In this document: piece after piece, positions 21,596-32,000 of the stretch
How positions within the stretch are numbered: position 1 is the stretch's first letter
Layout of the letters: the number at the start of each line of letters is the position of its first letter
Origin: Closterium sp. NIES-65
Taxonomy: Eukaryota > Streptophyta > Zygnematophyceae > Desmidiales > Closteriaceae
Direction: 5' to 3'
Assembly: GCA_948144175.1 (NCBI GenBank)
Contig: CANXME010000531.1
Coordinates: forward strand, 558,001 to 622,000
Length of the DNA: 64,000 nucleotides
Notes under the pieces: generated by a model
What the model was told of the DNA's origin: nothing
What the model saw: only the letters and a program-made list of their open reading frames with translations
The model's database searches: none
Translations under genes and position numbers: made by a program

Positions 21596-24483
21596 CTGTC
21601 GGAGCTGGGCCTGCTGGTGCTGTGCCTGGCGGTTCTCCGAGTGCTTCGTCGTGCCGAGAGCCACCCTCTCCACAGGAGCTGCGTGAGTGGTTTGCCCGGC
21701 GCTGGAGGCGAGCTGCTGGAGCTGGAGGTGCTGCGGGTGCTGGAGGTTCTGTTGCTGCTGAGGGAGCTGGTGCCACGGGTCTCGGAGGAACTCGTACTGG
21801 GAGTAGTGGAGCTGCTAGGCCTGCGGGTACTTCTGGAGCTGGAGTTGCTAAGGGTGTTGGCGCGGAGGCTCCTGCGGTCGGTCCTGGAGGCGGTCCTGCT
21901 GGGGGTACTACTGGTGCTGCTGGAGGTACTGGAGCTGGAGCTGCTACTGGTGCTGGTGCTGCCACTCGCGGTGCTGGTGCTGTCCCTACTGTGTCTGGAG
22001 TCGCCGCGCGGCCTCGGCCGTACTTCGTTCCGCTCTTTCAGCAAGTTCTTGGTCTCCCGTCTTCTACTGGTCCTCCTCCTCCCTTAGAGTGTCCACAGCC
22101 TATCCCGTCGATGTTACAGTTACAACCGGCCTCCCCACTGCCTGCTCCGTCTCCCTACACTGGTCCTACTGGAGGTCTTGCTGAGCGTCATGAGCCTGCG
22201 TCTCGCCCTGTGTCGCCTGTCCGTGCTGCTCGCACTAGTGGTTGCAGTTCGCGTCAGCATCCTCCTCCTGTCCCTGGCACGCACCGGATGTCTCTGCGTC
22301 CGTCCACTGCTCCTCTGCGTGCTCCTTTGCCTTCTCCTCCTGAGTCTTCTCTTCCTCCTCTTGCCGACCCGGAGTCGGACTCTCCTCGTGCTGCCAGTCC
22401 TACTGTCACGCGTCTCCTGGCTACTGTCGTCACTGACCCTTCTTTTGAGTCCACTGCTGCGTCTGCCCTAGTTGCTGAGCTCGTCGACTTTGCTGCTCGC
22501 TGTCGTCTAGACTACGCTGCTAGTCTTGTCGCTGAGTCTGAGTCTGTCTGTCCTCCATCCGTTGGGGGTGAGTGAGCCCTTGGCACGGGCGTCCTTGAGG
22601 ACAGGCAGGAGGGGTTCCAGTGTCTGGCTGCTGCTTCACCTCATCTCGTGTCCGTACTACTTACCCCTGAGGGAGACCCGGATGCACTTGACATCCCGAC
22701 TCCGCGCTCTTACGCGGAGGCGGTAGAGGGTCCCTACTCCTCTTAGTGGCAGGTAGCTATGGATGCAGAGATGGCTTCATGGAGGTCCACAGGCACCTAC
22801 ATTGACACGGTTCCCCCACCTGGGGCGAACATCGTCAGTGGCATGTGGATCTTCAGGGTGAAGCGGCCGCCAGGTTCTCCACCTGTCTTCAAGGCGTGGT
22901 ACGTGGCTCGTGGCTTCAGTCAGCGGCAGGGAGTTGACTACTTTCAGACCTTCTCTCCCACCCTGAAGATGACCACTCTTTGGGTGCTGCTGCACATAGC
23001 CGCTCAGCGCGACTACAACCTTCACTCTCTTGACTTCAGCACTGCTTTCTTGCAGGGTAGCCTGCACGAGGAGATCTGGCTGCGCCGCCCACCTGGCTTC
23101 ACTGGGACTTTTCCTCCTGGCACCCAGTGTAGCCTCCGGCGGCCAGTCTACGGTCTCCGCCAGGCACCGCGTGAGTGGCACGACACACTGAGGACTACGC
23201 TTGCGGCTCTTGGGTTTGCTCCTTCTACAGCCGACCCGTCGCTGTTTCTGCGCACCGACACCTCTTTGCCGCCGTTCTACATCCTCGTGTACGTCGACGA
23301 CTTGGTCTTTGCCACAGCTGACACTGCTGGACTCGCCCACGTGAAGTCCGAGCTGCAGAAGAGACACACGTGCACAGATCTGGGTGAATTGCGCAGCTAC
23401 CTTGGCTTGCATATCACCTAGGACAGAGCACGCTGCACCATTACCCTGCCTCAGTCACACATGGTGCAGCAGATCCTTCAGCGCTTCGGCTTCACGTACT
23501 CCTCGCCTCAGGCCACTCCTCTGTCTAATCGCCACTCGCTCTTAGCTCTGCCTTCGGATGAGTCCGTAGAGTCGAGTGGCCCGTACCCAGAGCTTGTTGG
23601 CTGCCTCATGTACCGGATGACCTGCACACGACCTGACCTTGCATACCCTCTTAGCATTCTTGCACGCTATGTTGCTCCTGGGAGACACAGACCGGAGCAC
23701 ATGGCTACAGCGAAGAGGGTGTTGCGCTACTTGTGCAGTACGTCGGGCATGGGGCTAGTGCTTGGAGGGCAGAGTCCAGTGGTCCTCACTGGGCACGCAG
23801 ACGCTTCTTGGGCTGACGACCAGGCTACACAGCGGTCGTCACAGGGTTACACCTTCAGCCTTGGTTCCGGCTCTGTTTCGTGGAGGGCTACTCGCTCGTC
23901 TTCCGTTCTCGGCTCCAATTGTGAGGCTGAGATCTACGCAAGAGCCATGGCTGCTCAGGAGCTTCGCTTGCTCACCTACCTGCTGACTGACCTCGGAGAG
24001 CCGCCTCATTCTCCTCCAGTGCTATACGTAGACAACAAGGCCATGCTGGCCTTGTGTTGGGAGCAGCGCCTGGAGCACAGAACGAAGCACATTGCTCTCC
24101 GCTACTTTCTTGCTCGTGAGCTGCAGCAGCGTGGTCAGTTGCGACTTGCGTACGTGGCCTCTGAGGCCAACACTGCTGATATCTTCACTAAGGCACTTGC
24201 GCCTTGTGATCATTAGCGCTTCTGTATTCAGCTTGGTCTTGTGCCTGCCTTGCCTCACTTGCTCACTTCTTGACCTTGTTTGTACTGTCACATATATTTA
24301 CTCCTGCACTTGTTTGTTTAGCCTTTTATATATATATGTGTGCTCCTTCATGTGAACTGGCCTTATGGCCTTGAACTTGTGCTCGGAATGTGTGGTGACT
24401 TTGTGATCCACCCTTAGCTTTGCTTTGTTCTGCTTGACTTGTCTTGTGACCCCTTGTTCTTCCCCACTTTGCCTATGGGGGTG

Positions 24484-24606
24484 TGTCAAATCATAATGTT
24501 CTGTAGGCTGTAGTGGGGTAGCCTATATGGGGTACACATTTCTAGGGTTGCATATTTGTACCTTATTCCATTCCTTAGTGCACTCCTTCTCGTTTCAATT
24601 CTCACA
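24484..24606 (+). repeat. 3' LTR of Copia-2
   Basis: Runs from TGTCAAATCATAATG to TTCTCACA. It is preceded by CCTATGGGGGTG (polypurine tract) and followed by target duplication ACTGT. Confidence 0.88.
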
Positions 24607-25497
24607 ACTGTTACTGCAGGAGGCACACGATGGGATTAGCTCGGGACATTTCGGGGTAGAAAAAACGCGACAGCAACTGCAGCGGTATTACTACTGGCCG
24701 GAGCTGTTGACCGACATGCAGCACCACGTGGGCTCGTGTCCTACGTGTTAGGTGATGAAGAGCTCGCGAAAAAGAAAGGCGGATCAGTTGCAGCCGACTC
24801 CACCGCCTGAGCGCGCCTGGCAGCAGGTTACCATGGATTTCGTCACAGGGTTATCTTCAAACCGTGGGGGTAATGACGCAGTTATGGTCGTCGTTGACAG
24901 GTTGACGAAGGTGGCACACTTCCCTACGTGCAAGAAATCGATCTCAGCCGAAGAAACCGCTCGCCTGTTCATCGCAGCCGTCGTTCGACTACATGGGATA
25001 CCAGCCGCGATAATCAGTGACCGCGACACTTAGTTCACCAGCAATTTTTTGAAGAACCTCTGGGAACAGTTCGGGACCAGGCTACAGCTCAGCTCGTGGT
25101 ACCACCCCGAGATCGACGGTCAAACGGAGCAGACGAATCAGACGATGGAGCAGTTGATTCGTGCCATGTGCGACGACTCGACAACTTGGGAGCAGCAGCT
25201 GCCGCTGATTGAGTTCGCGTACAACAACGCCACGTAAGTGACGACGCAGCAGTCCTCTTCTGCCTGAACTACGGGCAAACCCCTACAGTGCCCATGGCGC
25301 CGAGTCCGGACAACCCAACGCCACATGCACAACAATTCGCTGAAATTCTGCAAGCTACCCGCACCAGAGCCGCTGAAGCAATTAAAAAAAAACAAATGTC
25401 ATCGCTAAGCGCAACGCTGACTGCCACCGCCGCCGAGTCACGTACCAGTCAGGCGATTACGTACTGCTCGACACACAGAACTTAAGACTACCCGCCA

Positions 25498-26945
25498 TGT
25501 TACAATAGTAAGCATAGTGAGGACCCATAGCTAGGGTTTAGCTAGCTAGGCAAGAGAGAAATGAACAAAGGAGGGGTTTCACTAGCAGCAGTTGGGATAC
25601 ATATAGCAAACCCTAACAGGGTTGTACTCGCTATAGAGCACCCCACTACAGGCTAGATAATAACATTCTGACACACCCCCATAGCCAAAGTGGGGTGTAA
25701 TCAGCAGAGCACGCAGTCATAGAGCAGGTTCACAATTGCAAGCAAAGCTAGAGGCTATCACAGAGGGCAAGTGAGGAGGAGGAGAGACTGTGGGGGCGAG
25801 AAGATGGGAGGCGACTGCTGAAGCTGCAGACACACAGGAGCTGCTGGCTCTGTGGCTACCGAAGCAAGGGCCCGGACTACGGGAGTAACTGGCTCCGCGG
25901 AGATTGTAGCCTCTAGACTGGAGCAACTGACCCACAGGCAACTGGCGACTACCGGAGATTGTAGCCTCCGGACTACTGGCGCTGCTGACGACACGACGGT
26001 TGCCTCCACTCAACCTCCCCCAGCTGCCCCACGCCCCTATCACACACCCCCTGCTGCACCCCTAGCTCGACTCCCACGACACCCCCCTAGCACCACTCCT
26101 TCGGCTCCCACACACCCACCCCCCTGAGCGGCAGCTGCAGCAGCGGGAGACGGAGGAGGAGTAGTGAAACGGCGCATAGAAATGCACCCCCATAACCCCC
26201 ACCCCCAAACCCTAATTCAGGAGAACGGGCAGCAGCAGGGGTGGGGCGCCGTCAGAAGCACGGGGGGCAGCGGGCAGCTCAGGGGCAGAGAGGAACGGGC
26301 CACCCACGGGCCTGGCACAGCCAGACGAACCGTGCGCAGGCGGCCCAAGCCGCGCGCGGGCCTGGCGCAGCCCGTACGGGCCGCGCGCGGGCCGGGCGCA
26401 GCCCGTACGGGCCACGCTCAGGGCTAGCGCAGCCCGCGCTGGCCGGGACGGGCGACCGGGGACGACGGGCTGGTCCCCGTCGCCCGTCGAAGCGCCCCCC
26501 GGAGGCGACGCGCGGACCGGCAGGGCAGAAAGCCGCCGCGCGCCTCGGGGCGCACGGCGGGCAGAGAACTGCCGCACGCCCCGGAGCGCACGGCGGGCAG
26601 AAAACCGCCGCGCGCCTCGGGGCGCACGGCGGGCAGAAAACCGCCGCACGCTCCGAGCGCGCGGCGGGAAGAAAAATCCGTCGCACGCCACGGGGCGTGC
26701 AACACACAGAGTAGCAGCGGAAGCAGTTAGGTGGGCCCACAAGCCAGAAGCGTAAATGCTCTGAAACCATGTTACAATAGTAAGCACAGTGAGGAGCCAT
26801 AGCTAGGGTTTAGCTAGCTAGGCAAGAGAGAAATGAACAAAGGAGGGGTTTCACTAGCAGCAGTTGGGATACATATAGCAAACCCTAACAGGGTTGTACT
26901 CGCTATAGAGCACCCCACTACAAGCTAGATAATAACATTCTGACA
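25498..26945 (-). mobile_element. Short Copia-derived element (TRIM/LARD-like)
   Basis: Two almost identical 176-bp LTRs (25498-25673 and 26770-26945) enclose about 1.1 kb without pol domains. Read on the minus strand, a Copia-type primer site (TGGTTTCAGAGC) sits inside the right LTR and a polypurine tract beside the left one. The interior has a GC-rich leader-like repeat. The flanks CGCCA and CGTCA look like a 5-bp target duplication with one change. It interrupts the old Gypsy. It is a non-autonomous fossil; the near-identical LTRs point to a recent insertion. Confidence 0.8.
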
Positions 26946-27381
26946 CGTCATACCGAAATTATGACCCCGCTACTGTGGACCATTCCAAATCAGCCACATG
27001 ATTACCCCAGTGACAGCCCACTTACTGTTGCCGTCAGACCGGTACATCAGCCCATCATTCCACGTCAGCCTGCTTCGCCCCTACACCCAACCACAAGCCA
27101 ACTGCCTCGTCACCGCCTGCCATCCATGACTCGCCCTGCATCGGAGCCGATCATCGAGCCCGAAATAATCCTAAGCCATCGGATTCGACACCCCACGGGA
27201 ATTAGGAGGATTGAATTCCTCGTTCGCTAGAAGGACCGCACGCGAACTGAGGATAGCTGGGTGCCCCTGGCCAACATCGAAAACCACCCTACCCTGCAAG
27301 TGTACCTGAGGAGCCAGGGTTTCCGCGATATACACGCACTCGCGTAGCGGAGGGGGCTTCTTGAGGGGGGGGGGGGGGTAG

Positions 27382-27705
27382 TGTAAGGAATTTTCTTGAC
27401 ATTCCTTAGCGCGCCCTGCACCATTGCGTGCAGCAACAGCCGTTGTTCGCCCGTTACTGCTAACGGGGCTTCGCCGACTTCGCGCACACTGTTTCACCAA
27501 ACCTCGCACTTCTGGCCCGGCCGTGTCGGCCTACGCTTCGGGACTAGCCCAAGCCTCGCTGCCAGCGTAGCACTAGCTAGCTCGCACGTACCGCGTTACC
27601 GTTTGCATGTTTCGCGTATAAATGTTCGCTCATGCCTTCGCTCACATTTTGTACTCATTTGACACTTAGTGCTATCCTTGCTACCTTGATCTTGCACCCG
27701 TAACA
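27382..27705 (+). repeat. 3' LTR of the old Gypsy
   Basis: Runs from TGTAAGGAATTTTC to CACCCGTAACA. It contains CGTATAAATG as a possible TATA box and follows a long G tract. Only one copy lies in the window. Confidence 0.65.
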
Positions 27706-27727
27706 ATACATTACAGTCTACCAAGGG

Positions 27728-28945
27728 GTGGACCCCATGGTTGAGCTGGATGGGAGAGTACGGGGAGCGCTGGGGGCCCCAAGGATGAGACTTATGCGCT
27801 CACAGATATGCGACAGAGGGGAGCGTGCCGAGCTGAAACAGCTGAGAAAGGCAATGAAAACCCCAACAACACTGCCAAAGCAACAGCTATAGTGGGAAGA
27901 GGCGCTGGGGAAGAAGGTCGACTGGGGGAAGGCCATCCGAGTCAGGGCGAGGGAAATCATCCTGCGGACGCACAGTAACAATTTGCAAGTGGGAGAAAGG
28001 CTGCCTTTCGTGGGAGCAAGGGCACTTTGCATACACAATGGAGCCATCGCAACACAGGACCACTGTCTTTACAGCTGCACGACAATCCAGCCAGTGGTGG
28101 GAATGATGAAGGCAGCCGTACAGTGGATGAATCCGGGCAGGGAGGTGGAGTCCCTCGACGACATGCTCTTTTAGGAGGGCGGAATTTCCGAAGGCAACAC
28201 TGATCTCAGCCACTGCGCACCCAGTCTGGCTGGAGCGATGTAACACGATCTTAAAACTAGGGTCTCACGTAGATCATTTGTATTGCAGTTGATGACTTCA
28301 CCCTAGTTAGGATTGGTTGGCGAGGTGGAAAGAATGACGAGCGGTGTGACGAGGGGAGCGAAGGAAACACAAATCGCAGTTTGTGTCCGAACCATCAAGG
28401 CATGGGAACTGGTTCGGTGCCAAAGCTATAACACCAGCAAAATGTTTGAGCATCCCGTCAGTCTGATGTACCATCAAAATGTTTTGTAATTGCATCGCAG
28501 GCAAAAACGGGAGGTGTCGCACAGTCAAATGCCAAACCAACCCCTAGAGTTCGCCACCTCAAACAAGGTGACTCAGCTTCATTTGTTTTGCAGTTGATCA
28601 CAATTTCTCTTACGTGAGACCCTGGTTTTAAGACGTGAAGATTTACAGCCGGGCTCGGAAACGGGCGGCGCACAAGAAGGGGACGTGTAACAAAGGTGAT
28701 TGGAGCCATCTGGAGGCTGACGAGGCGAATGTCATGCGGAGGCTGTTTGAGTCGGAGGCCTCGATGACATGGCGAGCGGGTTCCAAAGCAATATGGGAGG
28801 ACCGGAGAATCACCTTCCAGCCACCATAGAGGGGAGGGGGGTGGGGTTACTTCCTTAGAAGCTTTTTAGACACCCTCCTAGCTCCAGTTACGACCGCGGA
28901 TGTGTGTATGCATGCTGTATACTTACATCCACAAAAAAAAAAAGG
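27728..28945 (+). mobile_element. 5'-truncated LINE (non-LTR retrotransposon) fragment
   Basis: The segment is bounded by TTACAGTCTACCAAGGG (27711-27727) and TTACAATCTACCAAGGG (28946-28962), a 17-bp target duplication with one change, and ends in an A-run (28933-28943). The coding remnant resembles the C-terminus of a LINE reverse transcriptase with a zf-RVT-like HCLYSC pattern (about 28050-28070). It continues after the MITE with a Lys/Arg-rich tail ending TWRAGSKAIWEDR before a stop near 28830. A stop lies in the 5' part (near 27890). It is a dead, 5'-truncated copy. Confidence 0.6.
28249..28633. mobile_element. MITE nested in the LINE
   Basis: The terminal inverted repeats read TCTTAAAACTAGGGTCTCAC at the left and its reverse complement, with one change, at the right. 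Both subterminal regions carry a TTGCAGTTGAT motif (TCATTTGTATTGCAG and TCATTTGTTTTGCAG). The 385-bp interior is non-coding. LINE coding sense resumes on both sides. The target duplication is unclear (CGA/CGT), so the superfamily is not assigned. Confidence 0.65.
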
Positions 28946-29040
28946 TTACAATCTACCAAGGGAAAGCTTACTAAGGTAAAGTACAATCCACCAATGGAAA
29001 GCCTACAAAGTAAAAATACACAAACTTTTGTGGTACAACC

Positions 29041-29058
29041 TTTTGAGGTGCCTTGAAA
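29041..29058. repeat. Palindrome at the 3' end of copy B
   Basis: TTTTGAGGTGCCTTGAAA is a slightly worn member of the TTTTGAG-N4-CTCAAAA family, just downstream of the stop codon of copy B. Confidence 0.55.
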
Positions 29059-29068
29059 GCACGCACGC

Positions 29069-32000
29069 CTATCTTCGAGTGCAAAGCGAGAGCCCGACAT
29101 ATAGCCTATCATTGGTACACACGTATCCATTGTTCAGCTCTGCCAGCTTCCTCGCACTGTTCTGGAACTTGAGCGATATGATGCGCGCACAAAAGTCCCC
29201 CCGCGTCACTGAGTAAAACGCCAGGCACCGCTTCTTTGACACCGCCAGCTGGCGCCCTCTCATTGGTTGAGCGGAGGGAGAGGGGATGAGCAGTCTTCCT
29301 CGTGTTGAGAGAGACGAGGGAGAGGAAGAAGAGGAGGAAGAGGAGGAAGAAGAGGAGGAAGAGGAGGAGAAAGAAGAGGAAGAAGAGGAGGATTGGAAAG
29401 AGAGGGTAGGGGTGGAGGGAACGAGTGAGGAAGTGGAGAAGAGCTCACGGAGTAAGCGAGGGGTGGGTGAGCCCGAGGTTTCCACCAGGTATGCATCCAC
29501 ACACACCTGCGATGGCATATGGGGATGGGTGGGTGGGCGCGGAGCACAAAGGGGGGAAAATGAGCATGGGGTTTCCACCAGGTAAGCATCTACACACACC
29601 TGCGATGGCGCATGGGGATGGGTGGGTGGGCACGGAGGGTGAGATGGGTGAGTGCGTTTCATTGAGGGAGAGGAGAATGGGTTGAGCGGACTGGGGGTAA
29701 CCACCAGGTATGCATCCCCACACACCTGCGATGGCCCAAGGGGATGGGTGGGCGGGTGTGGAGGGTGGGGGGAGAGACTGGGTCGACGAGCCTGGGGATC
29801 GAGGTGTGTGTGGATGCCTACCTAGTGGATACCTCGGTGCTTAACCTCACGATCTCTCCACTGGGAATGTATGCACACACACCTGCAACGGCCCATGGGG
29901 ATGGGTGGGTGGGCGTGGAGGGTGTTTCCTTTTTGCTTCCTTGGGTGTAGCCAGCAAGTTTAAGGATGGATGGGTACGTTTTAGTGGATGGGCCCGAGGT
30001 TTTCACCAGGTATGCATCTGCATGCGCCAAGTGTGTTTTGAGTCAACTCAAAACACACCTGGTTTAGTGGGGGGAGAGATTGGGTGGATGGGCCCGGGGT
30101 TTCCACCAGGTATGCATCCCACACGCGTCAGATCTCCCTTCACTACCGCATCCCACCCCTCACCTGCATCCCACCCCTCACCTGCTCCCCACCGCTCACC
30201 TGCACAACACCCCCACTCCAGCCGAGGCTGCTGCCCCCAACAGATGCGAAGAGGCTGTCGCAGCCCACGCCCGGGTTGAGTGAGAAGAAGGCGGTTTGGT
30301 TGAGAGAGAAATCCGTCATGATGCTCTCGCATGTGTCCCCCGACTGCACCGTGTACCATGCCGTGCACATGGGTAGCGTAGGCACGTTTCCTCCGCCACT
30401 GCCCTTCGCCACACACAGCTGTGAGGAAAGAGGTGGGAAGAGGGAAGAAGAGAGAGGAGAGTAAGAAGGGGTTTGACGAGGCATGTTGCCCCCGTATGTG
30501 CCCCTGCCGCGCACAGTGTACTATGCCGTGCGAGTGGGCAGCCTGGGCAGGCGTTCCCCCATCAGCCACGAGTTAAAAGTGCTGTTTTGAGACATCTCAA
30601 ACCAGCACTTTTTATATCCCGTGCATGTGGGCAGCCTGGGCAGGTCTGCCCCCCCATTACCCTCCATCAAGCACACTTGCAGGGCGGAGAAAAGGAGAGA
30701 AAAATAGCGTGTGGTGTTGGGAATGGGTGTGAGGGCCTTTTGAGCGGACTCAAAAGAAGGTCTGTCCCCCATTACCCTCCAACAAACACACTTGCAGGGC
30801 GGAGAAAAGGAGAGAAAAAGATCGTGTGATGCTGGGAATGAGTGTGAGCGAGGTGCACAGTTAACCCCAGATTGGTTGAACCCCACTGGCAGATCTATTG
30901 CCTGCCCACACGCGTCCACCACACCGCCGAGCACCGCACTGCACTGCATCTCACCTGCTGGATCACAGTCGGAGCGTTCCAGGCGGTGCAATCCGTGCAG
31001 TTGATTCCGGGGTTGAGCGTCAGAAAGTCGTCCACTGTGAGCCAGAAACTGTCCGCCACGCCCTCACACGTGTCATTTTCCGTCCACGAGTAGTAGAGCG
31101 CACAGTACACGGCCCCCTTGAGGGGTGGTGCCACGCTCACTACCGTGTTGGCAGGGATGGTCTCACAGTGGTCGATTCCCTGCGATTCAAAAGGTGAAGG
31201 CAGGGGTTGGGTGTGGTGTGGTGTGGTGGGGTGGGTGTCACTCAAAGCACACGTTCAAGTCTCTTGCACGCTCAGTGGGAGGCCGCAGGGTGGAGGATGC
31301 GAGCAGTTGGGACAGTGCGAGCACGCAGGAGATAAGAAGAGATCACAATTGCAACGTTCTCCCTGCCTCCCAGCCTCACCTCCCAGGCTCGCCTCCCAGC
31401 CTCGCCTCCCAGCCTCGCCTCCCAGCCTCGCCTCCCAGCCTCGCCTCCCAGCCTCGCCTCCCAGCCTCGCCTCCCAGCCTCGCCTCCCAGCCTCACCTCC
31501 CAGCCTCGCCTCCCAGCCTCGCCTCCCAGCCTCGCCTCCCAGATCAGCCTCCCAGCTCTCAAGATACTCCCAGCCTCCCAGCTTCCAGCTCACCAGGTTG
31601 AGGTTCTGAGCGAGAAACGCCTCCTCCGTGAGGCCGTAGAGCTGGTAGACTAGCGGACAGCTGATGTATATTGGGAAGATGACGGTGTAGGAGGGGTTGG
31701 AGGCTGCGGGAATGCAGGGAAGCAAGGAGGAAAAAAAAAAAAAATTCCAAATAAATCGGGAAGTAGGGGGAGGAGGAGAGGTGAGAAAGAGGAGGAGGGG
31801 CGAGAAAGAGGAGGAGGGGCGAGAAAGAGGAGGAGGGGCGAGAAAGAGGAGACGCGATTGAGAAGTGCGAAGAACACACGAGAGATGAAGATGCAGTGAT
31901 GGTTCAGAAGTAACCTGTGCATACATGGGATGAAATGGATGTGCTTTGCGGTGCATTCATGAGATGTGTTGGATGTAATTTGCTGCCGCTCCTAAAGAAA

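Larger units (their letters stand above)
14028..24606 (+). mobile_element. Copia LTR retrotransposon (Copia-2), host of a nested Gypsy
   Basis: LTRs of about 120 bp at both ends are flanked by a perfect 5-bp target duplication, ACTGT (14023-14027 and 24607-24611), inside the old Gypsy integrase. Recognisable parts: primer site TGGTATCGAGC after the 5' LTR; a GC-rich leader array (about 14210-14800); pre-integrase and integrase (about 14840-15900); then, beyond the nested Gypsy, a Pro/Ala-rich linker, RT (about 22760-23420) and RNase H (about 23800-24210). The sequence is close to Copia-1 in the shared parts. It is a broken fossil with several breaks. The LTRs differ at only a few sites, so the insertion is fairly recent. 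Confidence 0.9.
13825..27705 (+). mobile_element. 3' part of a Gypsy element with nested insertions (Gypsy-old)
   Basis: Three blocks belong to one plus-strand Gypsy pol. 13825-14027 is the end of the RNase H/linker (with KGAYYVKTG). 24607-25497 holds the integrase zinc finger (HFG...YYYWPE...CPTC) and integrase core (MDFVTGL, SDRDT, QTEQTN). 26946-27381 is a C-terminal chromodomain-like part. A poly-G tract and the 3' LTR (27382-27705) close it. It was split by Copia-2 and by a short Copia-derived element. No 5' half is found next to it; Copia-1 lies at its left edge. It is a broken fossil with multiple breaks, and older than the elements inside it. Confidence 0.8.
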
